Shown here: piece after piece, positions 1 through 7,875 of the stretch
Position numbering within the stretch: the first letter of the stretch is position 1
How the letters are laid out: each line of letters opens with the position of its first letter
Origin: Algisphaera agarilytica
GTDB taxonomy: Bacteria; Planctomycetota; Phycisphaerae; Phycisphaerales; Phycisphaeraceae
Assembly (NCBI RefSeq): GCF_014207595.1
Contig: NZ_JACHGY010000001.1
Span: 2,548,836-2,612,835 of the forward strand
Direction of reading: 5' to 3'
Length of the DNA stretch: 64,000 nt
Notes under the pieces: generated by a model
Told to the model about the DNA's origin: nothing
What the model saw: the letters and a program-made list of their open reading frames with translations, nothing else
Database searches by the model: none
Made by a program: the position numbers and the translations under genes

Positions 1-362
1 ATCCCTTCGGGCAATAGCTCGGGCACGGTGGCTCGGCCGGCGTGGAAGAGCTGGGCGAAGATGAGGCTGCCCGCTTCGTGGACCGCGTCGGTGACGAGCT
101 TCCAGCCGTCGCGCTGGGCGTCGGAGTAGATGCCGGGCATGGCGTGGTAGCCGAGGCCGCCGGGGTTGATGTGGGTCGCTTCGCTGATGATCAGGCCGGC
201 GGTGCTGCGCTGGGCGTAGTAGGTGGCGTTGAGGGCGTTGGGGATCTCGCCGGGGAGGGTGGATCGGCAGCGGGTCATGGGGGCCATGACGACACGGTTT
301 TTGAGCGTCATCGGGCCAAGTTGGTAAGACGAGAACAGCGGCGGATCGGACGGCGAGGCCAT
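1..362 (-). CDS. Old Yellow Enzyme family NADH:flavin oxidoreductase / alkene reductase (N-terminal part, cut by window edge)
   Basis: The visible 120 residues begin MASPSDPPLFSSYQLGPMTL and continue through LKNRVVMAPMTRCRS, YYAQRST and LIISEATHI to GWKLVTDAVH. This is the N-terminal third of an FMN-binding TIM barrel of the NemA/xenobiotic reductase group. MAPMTRCRS and the Gly/Thr-containing strand after it contact FMN in this family. These enzymes use NAD(P)H to reduce activated alkenes or nitro compounds in the cytoplasm. The active-site His-x-x-His/Asn and the C-terminus lie outside the window, so the substrate class cannot be narrowed. Confidence 0.9.
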   Translation of the reverse strand, partial: MASPSDPPLFSSYQLGPMTLKNRVVMAPMTRCRSTLPGEIPNALNATYYAQRSTAGLIISEATHINPGGLGYHAMPGIYSDAQRDGWKLVTDAVHEAGSLIFAQLFHAGRATVPELLPEG

Positions 363-439
363 GGTGAATCTCCGGGAAAGGACGCGGCCATGGTAGGCAG
401 GGGCCTCGGAATTTTCCATACATTTAACAACACGGGCGG

Positions 440-1048
440 TCAGGCCTCACGCCACGTGCGGATGAACCCCGCAAACGCCCCGACGATCGCCCCGATCAGG
501 ATGATCGCGGGGTGGAGGCCGACGGTGAGCAGGATGCCGAAGGCGGCGCCGAGGGGGAGCGTGACTACGAGCTTGGGGTTGTGGTGTTCCTCGATCGTTT
601 CGAGGGCGAGCACCACGCCGATGAGGATCCACGGCGTGAGGGCGAGAATGCCGAAGGCGAGGACGACATCGGCGAAGCGTCCGCCGAGGCTGTCGCCGAC
701 GAAGTGGATGATCGGCCGGCCAAGGATGAACCAGGCGAGCAGGCCGTAGCCGGCGACGCGGGGTTTCTGGAGGAAGAAGTTGTCCTGCGTGGGCAGGGGG
801 GTGTCGCGGGTGGTGGAGTCGTCGTTCGGGTCGAACTCTTTTTCGCAGCCGGGGCAGGGGCTGACCTCAACGAGGGTGAGATCGAACCCGCACGCACGGC
901 AATAGCGGGCGGGGTGCATGATGATCTCGAGGTCGCCGCGGGGCGGGTTGTCGGAGACTTCGCCGAGCTCGTACTCGCCCGAGGCGGACGGGGTGTCGTC
1001 GAGCGCATCTTCTTCGCTGAGTTCGTAGATGTCTTCGTCTTCACGCAT
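440..1048 (-). CDS. Zinc-ribbon multi-pass membrane protein of unknown function
   Basis: A 202-residue protein read from the ATG at 1048 (MREDEDIYELSEED); an upstream in-frame Met at 1123 would add 25 residues of low-complexity sequence and is less likely. The acidic N-terminus is followed by a zinc-ribbon-like motif (CRACG, then CPGC about 14 residues later) and three or four hydrophobic segments in the C-terminal half, for example ILALTPWILIGVVLAL and AIILIGAIVGAFAGFI. Such cytoplasmic zinc ribbon plus membrane domain proteins are common in planctomycetes with no known function. It lies downstream of leuS on the same strand, separated by a palindrome. Confidence 0.7.
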   Translation of the reverse strand: MREDEDIYELSEEDALDDTPSASGEYELGEVSDNPPRGDLEIIMHPARYCRACGFDLTLVEVSPCPGCEKEFDPNDDSTTRDTPLPTQDNFFLQKPRVAGYGLLAWFILGRPIIHFVGDSLGGRFADVVLAFGILALTPWILIGVVLALETIEEHHNPKLVVTLPLGAAFGILLTVGLHPAIILIGAIVGAFAGFIRTWREA

Positions 1049-1129
1049 GGGACATCTCTGCAGTTGAAGGACATGTGGCACACTGATCATAGCCGCGGCG
1101 CTACGTATCGCTGGTCGCGGCATGGGATG

Positions 1130-1153
1130 GCCGGGGACGCGTAGCGTCCCGGC
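1130..1153. repeat. Palindromic element between leuS and the zinc-ribbon gene
   Basis: GCCGGGGACGC - GT - AGCGTCCCGGC forms a near-perfect hairpin (one extra G in the left arm). It follows the leuS stop codon on the minus strand, but no T-run follows on that strand, so a classical terminator is not supported. It could be a REP-like interspersed palindrome or part of a Rho-dependent or processing signal. Confidence 0.5.
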
Positions 1154-1196
1154 TATTGAGTTACGACCTAGACGATCGCAAGGAATTTTACGCGGA

Positions 1197-4121
1197 TCAG
1201 TTGGCGATCAGGTTCACCATGCGGCCGGGGACGACGATGACCTTGCGGATTGTTTTGCCCTCGAGGTGGACCGCGACGTTCTCCTCGGCCTTCGCGGCTT
1301 CGACGATGGCGTCTTCGTCGGCGTCGGCGGGGACGGTGACTTTGCCCCGCATCTTGCCCATGACCTGCACGGGGTATTCGATGGTGTCTTCGACGAGCAG
1401 GCTCTCGGAGTACAGGGGCCAGCCGGCGTCGGCGATGGTGTCCTTGGGCGTGTGGTCTGTGGCGTGGGGCAGCCGCTCCCAGAGTTCCTCGGCGACGTGC
1501 GGCGCCATGGGGGCGAGCATCTGCAGCATCGCCGCGGCGGTGAACCGCGGCACGCGCTCGAGCGGCACCAGCGCGTTGTTGAGCTCAATCAGCGCCGCGA
1601 TGGCGACGTTGAAGCTCATCGACTCCATCGCGTCGGTGACACGCTTGATGGTCTTGTGGGTCAGACGCAGCAGGTCGTCCGGGGCGTCGTGGTTGTCGAT
1701 CAGCGACTCGCCGGTGTCTTCGTTGACGAAGTTGCGCCAGAGGCGGTTGAGGAAGCGGTGGACGCCGACCATGTCTTGGGTGTTCCAGGGCTTGGACTGC
1801 TCCAGCGGCCCCATATACATCTCATACAAGCGAAGCGTATCCGCGCCGTACTCTTCGCAGACATCGTCTGGGGCAATCGCATTTTTCAGTGATTTACCCA
1901 TTTTTCCGTAGACCCGTTTCACAGGCTTGCCATCGAAGAAGAATTTCGCGGATTCTCGTTCGCGGCGGTCGAGATCGAAGGCCTTTTTGCCGTTTTCATC
2001 TACGACTGAGAACGCATCGACATACACATCTCTTTCGTCACGGAACGCGTCTTCCTGGATGTAGCCCTGGCTGAACAGCTTGCCGAAGGGTTCGGGTGTG
2101 GAGACGTGGCCGAGGTCGAAGAGGACCTTGTGCCAGAACCGGGCGTAGAGCAGGTGGAGCACGGCGTGTTCGACGCCGCCGATGTAGAGGTCGACCCCGC
2201 CGGCGTGATACCCGCCGGAGGATTTCTCGCTGAGCATCCAGTACTTCTCGGCCGCCTCGCCCACGAGTGCGTCGGCGTTCTTCGGGTCGAGGTAGCGCAG
2301 GTAGTACCAGCACGAGCCGGCCCAGTTGGGCATGGTGTTGAGCTCGCGGGTGTACTCGACGCCGTCGATCGAGACGGTCTTCCAGTCGTCGCCCGCACGG
2401 CCGAGCGGGGGCTGAGGCGGCGCATCCGGATCGTCCGTGCCGCGCGGCTTGAAGTCTTCCATCTCCGGCAGGTTCACCGGCAGGTCGGCCACATCCACGG
2501 CCCGCAGCTCGCCATCGGGCCCGTGCAGAATCGGGAACGGCTCGCCCCAGTAACGTTGTCGGCTGAACAGCCAGTCGCGTAGGCGATACTGCACCTTGGC
2601 CTTGCCTTGACCCTTCGAGGAGAGCCAATCGGTGATGAGCTTCTTGGCCTCGGCAACGGGTTTGGCGTTGAGCGAGACGTCGTCGTTGGCGGAGTTCACC
2701 AGGTCGCCGTCGCCGGTCCAGGCCTGGGCCTGGATGTCGTGGTCGGCGGGGGATTGCACGACCTCGATGATCGGCAATTCGAACTTCACGGCAAAGGCGT
2801 GGTCGCGCTCATCGTGCGCGGGCACCGCCATGATTGCGCCGGTGCCGTAGCCCATCATGACGTAGTCGGCGATCCAGATCGGGATCGACTCGCCGTTGAC
2901 GGGGTTGGTGGCGTAGGCGCCGGTGAAGACGCCGGTCTTTTCCTTGTCGGCCTGGCGGTCGACGCTTGTCTTCGCCGCGGCATCGGCCTGATAAGCCTTC
3001 ACGGCCTCGGCCTGCTCGGGCGTGGTGATCACGTCGACCAAGTCGTGCTCCGGGGCGAGGACCATGTAGGTCGCGCCGAACAGCGTGTCGGGGCGGGTCG
3101 TGAAGACGGTGATCGTTTCGTCGTTAGCCCCCGGATTTGCCGGGGGGTCGGTTGTGTCGCGCTCCCCGGCAAAGCCGGGGGCTAAAGGTGCAACCGAGAA
3201 ATCGACTTCCGCGCCGATCGACTTGCCGATCCAGTTGCGCTGCAGCAGCTTGATCGGCTCGGGCCATGCGACGTCGTCCAAGTCTTCGATCAGTCGATCG
3301 GCATACGCGGTGATGCGCAGCATCCACTGCTTCAGCGGCCGTTTGTACACCGGGAAGTTGCCACGCTCGGACTTGCCGTCGTTGGTCACTTCTTCGTTGG
3401 CCAGCACGGTGCCGAGCTGCGGGCACCAGTTCACCTCGACGTCCGCAAGGAAAGCCAGGCGGTACTCATCCAGCAGCCGCCGCTGCTGGTCGGCGTCGAG
3501 CTCGTGCCACTTGTGCACGCCGATGCGTTCCCCAGCGATGGCTTCCATGTCCTCATCGATGCCCGACCAGGTGAGGTCGCCGTTGAACGTGATGTAGTAG
3601 TCCTCGCCCTGGAGCTTCTCGATCAGGTGCGCGATCGGCAGCGCCTTGTTCTGCAGCGGGTCGTAGTAGCTGTGGAACATCTGGAGGAAGATCCACTGGG
3701 TCCACTTGACGTACTCGGGGTCGGTCGTGGCGAAGCTGCGGTCCCAGTCGTAAGCCATGCCCAGCCGCTTGAGCTGCTTGACCATGTTCTCGATGTTGGC
3801 CTCGGTGGTGATCCGGGGGTGGACGTTGGTCTCGATGGCGTACTGCTCGGCGGGCAGGCCGAAGGCGTCGAAGCCCATGGGGTGCAGGACGTTGAAGCCG
3901 TGGGCCCGCTTGTACCGGGCGACGATGTCGGTGGCGATGAAGCCCAGCGGGTGGCCGACGTGCAGCCCGACGCCCGAGGGGTAGGGGAACATGTCCATGC
4001 AGAAGAACTTGGGCTTGCTGGCGTCAAAGCCCTCGTCGCCGGGGTTCCCGACGTGGAAGGTCTGGTCCTGGGCCCAGCGGGCCTGCCACTTGGCTTCGAT
4101 CTGTTGGAAATCGTATTTCAT
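1197..4121 (-). CDS. leuS: Leucyl-tRNA synthetase
   Basis: Charges tRNA-Leu with leucine in the cytoplasm. The 974-residue protein has the class I signature as HVGH at residues 54-57 (after MFPYPSG) and the second signature as KMGKS at 740-744. The CP1 editing domain shows RNWIGKS and the Thr-rich TVFTTRPDT, and the catalytic core shows RDWLFSRQRYWGEP. It is longer than typical bacterial LeuRS (about 860). Part of the extra length is a stretch at residues 313-333 encoded by a REP-like double palindrome (see the repeat entry), and part lies around the Leu-specific domain before KMGKS. The start ATG at 4121 matches family N-termini (YDFQQIEAKWQARW). It is divergent from the carboxyltransferase gene with 68 bp between them. 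Confidence 0.98.
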   Translation of the reverse strand: MKYDFQQIEAKWQARWAQDQTFHVGNPGDEGFDASKPKFFCMDMFPYPSGVGLHVGHPLGFIATDIVARYKRAHGFNVLHPMGFDAFGLPAEQYAIETNVHPRITTEANIENMVKQLKRLGMAYDWDRSFATTDPEYVKWTQWIFLQMFHSYYDPLQNKALPIAHLIEKLQGEDYYITFNGDLTWSGIDEDMEAIAGERIGVHKWHELDADQQRRLLDEYRLAFLADVEVNWCPQLGTVLANEEVTNDGKSERGNFPVYKRPLKQWMLRITAYADRLIEDLDDVAWPEPIKLLQRNWIGKSIGAEVDFSVAPLAPGFAGERDTTDPPANPGANDETITVFTTRPDTLFGATYMVLAPEHDLVDVITTPEQAEAVKAYQADAAAKTSVDRQADKEKTGVFTGAYATNPVNGESIPIWIADYVMMGYGTGAIMAVPAHDERDHAFAVKFELPIIEVVQSPADHDIQAQAWTGDGDLVNSANDDVSLNAKPVAEAKKLITDWLSSKGQGKAKVQYRLRDWLFSRQRYWGEPFPILHGPDGELRAVDVADLPVNLPEMEDFKPRGTDDPDAPPQPPLGRAGDDWKTVSIDGVEYTRELNTMPNWAGSCWYYLRYLDPKNADALVGEAAEKYWMLSEKSSGGYHAGGVDLYIGGVEHAVLHLLYARFWHKVLFDLGHVSTPEPFGKLFSQGYIQEDAFRDERDVYVDAFSVVDENGKKAFDLDRRERESAKFFFDGKPVKRVYGKMGKSLKNAIAPDDVCEEYGADTLRLYEMYMGPLEQSKPWNTQDMVGVHRFLNRLWRNFVNEDTGESLIDNHDAPDDLLRLTHKTIKRVTDAMESMSFNVAIAALIELNNALVPLERVPRFTAAAMLQMLAPMAPHVAEELWERLPHATDHTPKDTIADAGWPLYSESLLVEDTIEYPVQVMGKMRGKVTVPADADEDAIVEAAKAEENVAVHLEGKTIRKVIVVPGRMVNLIAN
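3124..3185. repeat. REP-like double palindrome inserted in frame in leuS
   Basis: Two 22-bp arms (3124-3145 and 3164-3185) are inverted copies with one mismatch, separated by 18 bp. Each arm is itself a hairpin: the right arm contains CCCCGGC-AAA-GCCGGGG. On the leuS strand the element is translated as roughly LAPGFAGERD...PPANPGAN (residues 313-333), at the start of the CP1 editing domain between the strand ending EVDFSVA and the strand TITVFTTRPDT. The family normally has only a short turn there. The nested symmetry is that of a REP/BIME element and not of ordinary coding sequence. Confidence 0.85.
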
Positions 4122-4189
4122 GGGACCGCTCAGTTTACCGGCTGAGCGGGGGGCCGTATTTCCACCCGAACAGGCGATATCATGCTCAC

Positions 4190-5776
4190 ATGCCCGACCG
4201 CATCTCCCTCATCGACTGCTCCCTCCGTGACGGCCACCAATCGCTGCTGGCCACGCGGATGTCGACCGAGCAGTCGCTGCGGGTGCTGCCGCTGATCCGT
4301 GACAGCGGGTACTCGATCCTGGAGCTCTGGGGCGGGGCGGTGCTCGACTCGTCGCTGCGGTTCACCGGGGACGACCCGTTTGAGCGCCTCGAACAACTGC
4401 GGGCCTGCCTCGACGAGACCGATCGGCCGATCCAGATCCGTTCGCTCTGCCGGGGGCAGAACCTCTTTGGCTACACGCCGTACCCCGACAACGTGGTCAG
4501 CGAGTTTCTCAAGGAAGCCATCCGCACCGGCACGCCCAAGCGTTTCAATCTGGCGACCGCGGCCGAGGCTTTCTCGCCCACGGAGCTGGTCGTCAACACG
4601 CACCGCATGCGCATCTTCGATGCCCTCAACGACCACCGGAACCTGGTCACCGCGATCATGGCGACCAAGACCTACAACGGCCACGCCGAGGCGGCGATGT
4701 CCTACACCGTCAGCCCGGTGCACGACCGCCAGCACTTCATCAGCTTCGCCCGGCGGGTCATCGAGGCCGGGGCCGACTCGCTGGCGATCAAGGACATGGC
4801 CGGCCTGCTGCATCCGTCCGATGCCTGGGAACTGATCGAGGCGATCAAGCAGGAGTTCCCCGCCGTCGAACTCACGATGCACAGCCACTGCACCAACGGC
4901 CTGGCCACCGCGAGCTACGTCGTCGCCATGATGGCCGGCGTCGATCACCTCGACACCTGCTACGGCCCGATGGCCCACGGCACCGCCCAGCCCCCGGCCG
5001 AGCTCATCAAGTACTTCGCCGATGAGTTGGGCATGGAGACCAACGTCGATTTCTCGACTGCACCCGAGATCGACGCGAAGCTCCGCGAGATCCGGGAAGA
5101 ACTGCGTGAGGTCGACAAAGACCCCGACCACGCCGGCCGATCCTGGCCCGCCGAGCCGACCGCCGAGGTGCGGGAGAAGGTCAAGCAGGCCATCGCTCTG
5201 CTCAAGAAACGAGACAAAGCATCCTGCGACGAAGCGATCGACCTGATCGAGCAGGGCATCATGGAGCCGCAGGGCTACCCCGCGATCGACAAGTCCCAGC
5301 TCGAGGGCCAGATCCCCGGCGGCATGATCTCGAACCTGCACAACCAGCTCAAAGAGCAGGGCCAGCTCGACCAGCTCCCCGCCATCCTCGAAGAGGTGCC
5401 GCGGGTGCGCAAGGCCGCGGGCTACCTGCCGCTGGTCACGCCGACCAGCCAGATTGTCGGGACGCAGGCGGCGTTCAACGTGATCCAGGGCAAGCCGTAC
5501 CGCATCGTGAGCCAGCAGTTCCGCGACGTCATGATGGGCCACTACGGCAAACTACCCGGCCCGGTCGACCCGCAGGTGCTCGCCGCGGTGTCCGACGGCA
5601 AGCCGCCTTTCCACGGCCGACCCGCCGACCGCGTTCCGGATACCGACATCGCCAAGCTCTACCGCGACTGCGGCGAGCTGATCAAATCCCACCGCGATGT
5701 CCTGCTGCTGCTGCTGTTCCCGATCCCCGCCAAGACGTTTCTTGAGCAGCGCGCCAAAGCGCAGTCCGGGGAATAG
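4190..5776 (+). CDS. Carboxyltransferase subunit of a biotin-dependent enzyme (pyruvate carboxylase B / oxaloacetate decarboxylase alpha type), without biotinyl domain
   Basis: A 528-residue HMGL-like TIM barrel plus conserved carboxylase domain. The metal-binding DCSLRDGHQS is at residues 9-18, the catalytic lysine is in AIKDMAGLL (K201), and the metal histidines are in TMHSHCTNG (H231, H233). The family transfers CO2 between carboxybiotin and pyruvate or oxaloacetate. The C-terminal biotin carrier domain with its AMKM lysine motif is absent; the protein ends shortly after the conserved carboxylase domain. Biotin carboxylase and carrier subunits must therefore be encoded elsewhere, as in two- or three-subunit enzymes. 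Whether it acts in carboxylation or decarboxylation cannot be told from this gene alone. Confidence 0.88.
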   Translation: MPDRISLIDCSLRDGHQSLLATRMSTEQSLRVLPLIRDSGYSILELWGGAVLDSSLRFTGDDPFERLEQLRACLDETDRPIQIRSLCRGQNLFGYTPYPDNVVSEFLKEAIRTGTPKRFNLATAAEAFSPTELVVNTHRMRIFDALNDHRNLVTAIMATKTYNGHAEAAMSYTVSPVHDRQHFISFARRVIEAGADSLAIKDMAGLLHPSDAWELIEAIKQEFPAVELTMHSHCTNGLATASYVVAMMAGVDHLDTCYGPMAHGTAQPPAELIKYFADELGMETNVDFSTAPEIDAKLREIREELREVDKDPDHAGRSWPAEPTAEVREKVKQAIALLKKRDKASCDEAIDLIEQGIMEPQGYPAIDKSQLEGQIPGGMISNLHNQLKEQGQLDQLPAILEEVPRVRKAAGYLPLVTPTSQIVGTQAAFNVIQGKPYRIVSQQFRDVMMGHYGKLPGPVDPQVLAAVSDGKPPFHGRPADRVPDTDIAKLYRDCGELIKSHRDVLLLLLFPIPAKTFLEQRAKAQSGE

Positions 5777-5783
5777 CCGCAGC

Positions 5784-6467
5784 TCAGAATCGCCAGCTCA
5801 AGCCCAGGTAAAACATCGGCCCGTCGTGGCCGACGTTGGGTTGCAGGGCGTTGCCGTTGGACATGTGCAGCCAGCCCGCCCCGGCGAGCAGATCCATGCG
5901 TTCTTCCAGGTCGTAGCGGATACCGACCCCGGCGCGGAGCCGGCCGTTGGCGTGCGTGCCCGAGCGGGGCATGCTTTCCGGGCCGACGTATTGCAGCCCG
6001 GCCCCCCACTCCAGGAACGCCTCCCACCCGTCGTATTCCCACGGCGTCCAGCGCATCTGCAGGTCGAACGACGTGATCCACGGCCGGTCCTGGTCGGTGT
6101 TCTGGGCCACGCCGAACCCGAGCTGCGGCACGACCTCGACGCGGTTGACCGGGTCGAATTCGTAGGAGGCTCCGACATGAGCCTGCACGGCACCGCCTTC
6201 GTCGCCGTACGCGAACGAGACAAAGGACTCGGGCCGCCACCGGATATCCTGATCCCCCGTTTCATCGAGAACGGATTCGCCATTGTCAGCGAGCAGGGCG
6301 GGGGTTGGCGTGGCGTCGTCCTGTTCGGCCACCGCGAACACCGAGGGAAAATACTCCGGCCACTGAGCGGCGCATAGCATCGTGGCGTGGCTTCCTGCGG
6401 CTCCGGGGAGGGCCATGCCAACGATAAGGAACAGGATGACAAGGGACGGAAGGGGACGGAGTTTCAT
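5784..6467 (-). CDS. PagL-like outer-membrane beta-barrel (acyloxyacyl hydrolase / lipid A 3-O-deacylase family)
   Basis: A 227-residue secreted protein: signal peptide (LPSLVILFLIVGMALPG), an acidic linker, then amphipathic strands ending in the outer-membrane signature ...LGLSWRF with terminal Phe. The segment AGWLHMSNGN matches the catalytic H-x-S-N of PagL. In Pseudomonas PagL the third catalytic residue is a Glu 12 positions after the Ser; here that position is Asp (in VGHDG), so activity is plausible but not assured. The family removes the 3-O acyl chain of lipid A. Together with kdsD and kdsC in this window it fits a Kdo/lipid A envelope. It is convergent with the carboxyltransferase gene, 8 bp apart. 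Confidence 0.72.
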   Translation of the reverse strand: MKLRPLPSLVILFLIVGMALPGAAGSHATMLCAAQWPEYFPSVFAVAEQDDATPTPALLADNGESVLDETGDQDIRWRPESFVSFAYGDEGGAVQAHVGASYEFDPVNRVEVVPQLGFGVAQNTDQDRPWITSFDLQMRWTPWEYDGWEAFLEWGAGLQYVGPESMPRSGTHANGRLRAGVGIRYDLEERMDLLAGAGWLHMSNGNALQPNVGHDGPMFYLGLSWRF

Positions 6468-6591
6468 GCCCAGGCTCCGTGGGGGGATGTCAATATCCTT
6501 TGTTTATCGTAGACCATCTGCCCGGCTGATCGCGTGAATTCTCGGCGAAGTTTGGGGCGGAAGCCCATCGATTTTGATACGCTTCGCCCCT

Positions 6592-7734
6592 ATGAAAGAT
6601 CGCGCCGATATCGCTAAATCCACCGCCGCGGGCCTCCGAGCTTTCGCGGCGCAGCCCAACCCTTCGCCCGCTCTGATCGGCTTCGACGGCTTTGTCGATT
6701 CGATCATCTCGGTGGTCGACAAACGCCACAGCGTCGAGAGCTTCGACCCGATTCCGACCATCGCCGACTTCGGCGCCCGGGTGTCCGCCAAGGCGGGGCA
6801 GTCCAGCAACTACGAGCTGGTGGTCAACCTCGAAAAGCTCGGCGGCAACGGCCCGATCATGGCCAACGCGCTGGCCTCCGCCGGAGTGGCGATCAGCTAC
6901 GTCGGCTGCCTGGGCTACCCGTCGATCCACCCGGTGTTCAAGGAGTTCTCCGAGGCGGCCGAGGTCTTCAGCGTCGCCGAGCCCGGCTTCACCGATGCGC
7001 TGGAGTTCGATGACGGCAAGCTCATGCTGGGCAAGTACGAAACCATCAGCAACCTCGATTGGCCGACGGTCGAGACGGCGGTCGGGGCCGACATGTTTGC
7101 CCAACTCGTCCACCGCAGCCGACTGATCGGCTTGGCCAACTGGACCATGCTCAACAAGGTCGAAACCATCTGGTCGCACATCGGCGACCTGCTCGCGGCC
7201 GAGAATGCAGCCGAACGCAAGAAAATCTTTGTCGACCTGGCCGACCCCGCCAAGCGGACGCCCGCCGACATCCGCGGGGCGTTGGACCTGCTCTCGAAAC
7301 TGCAGGGCGCGGCGGACGTGACCCTGGGCCTGAACCTCAGCGAATCGACCCAGGCCTCGGAAGTGCTGGGCCTGGATGTGCCGAGCGACCCGGAAGCGGC
7401 GATCGAGGCTTCTGCCGCTGCGATCCGCGAGGCGATGGGTATCTACTGCTGCGTCATTCACCCCCGGAAGGGCGCGGCGGCCGCGATGCTCGACGCCGAG
7501 GGTGGTGTCCAGACTGCCTCGTTCCTCGGCCCGTTTGTCGCCAAGCCCAAGCTCTCGACCGGCGCAGGCGACAACTTCAACGGCGGCTTCTGCCTGGGCT
7601 TGCTCGCGGGCCTGCCGATCGAAGAATGTCTCTGCACCGGCGTGGGCACCAGCGGCTACTACGTCCGCAACGCCCACAGCCCCAGCCTCGACCAGCTGGC
7701 CGAGTTCTGCGACCACCTGCCCCCGGCCGAGTGA
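6592..7734 (+). CDS. PfkB/ribokinase family sugar kinase
   Basis: A 380-residue protein read from ATG 6592 (MKDRADIAKS); a TTG six codons upstream is possible but less likely. Near the N-terminus GFDGFVDSII and LGGNGPIMANALA match the substrate-binding glycine region of PfkB kinases. The C-terminal signature STGAGDNFNGGF (about residues 322-333) carries the catalytic Asp and anion hole. It phosphorylates a sugar or nucleoside with ATP; the substrate is not evident. It is longer than a typical ribokinase (about 310) and has no clear operon partner. Confidence 0.85.
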   Translation: MKDRADIAKSTAAGLRAFAAQPNPSPALIGFDGFVDSIISVVDKRHSVESFDPIPTIADFGARVSAKAGQSSNYELVVNLEKLGGNGPIMANALASAGVAISYVGCLGYPSIHPVFKEFSEAAEVFSVAEPGFTDALEFDDGKLMLGKYETISNLDWPTVETAVGADMFAQLVHRSRLIGLANWTMLNKVETIWSHIGDLLAAENAAERKKIFVDLADPAKRTPADIRGALDLLSKLQGAADVTLGLNLSESTQASEVLGLDVPSDPEAAIEASAAAIREAMGIYCCVIHPRKGAAAAMLDAEGGVQTASFLGPFVAKPKLSTGAGDNFNGGFCLGLLAGLPIEECLCTGVGTSGYYVRNAHSPSLDQLAEFCDHLPPAE

Positions 7735-7771
7735 TTCCGCTCCGCGGCCTCCGGCTGGCGTGGGGTGTGAA

Positions 7772-7792
7772 GTAGGGTGGGCATCGCCCACC
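7772..7792. repeat. GTAGGGTGGGC-type palindrome, single copy
   Basis: GGTGGGC-ATC-GCCCACC is a perfect 7-bp-stem hairpin preceded by GTAG. The same family occurs as an inverted pair at 58781-58844, so this is an interspersed palindrome. It sits between the kinase gene and dnaB. Confidence 0.75.
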
Positions 7793-7875
7793 GTTGTTTC
7801 GTCAGCTTTTCCACGCTTTTCCGACACGGCCGGGCTCAGGCTCGGGCCGGTTAAACTGTCTTGTTGGAGATTCCT

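Noticed and set aside
4130-5542. Long open frame antisense to the carboxyltransferase gene (470 codons)
   Set aside because: The plus-strand gene carries full family motifs; the antisense frame is Val/Gly/Asp/Arg-rich, as produced by high-GC third-position bias.
4190-5776. Complete single-chain pyruvate carboxylase or biotinylated OadA
   Set aside because: No biotin carboxylase domain and no biotinyl AMKM motif; only the carboxyltransferase part is present.
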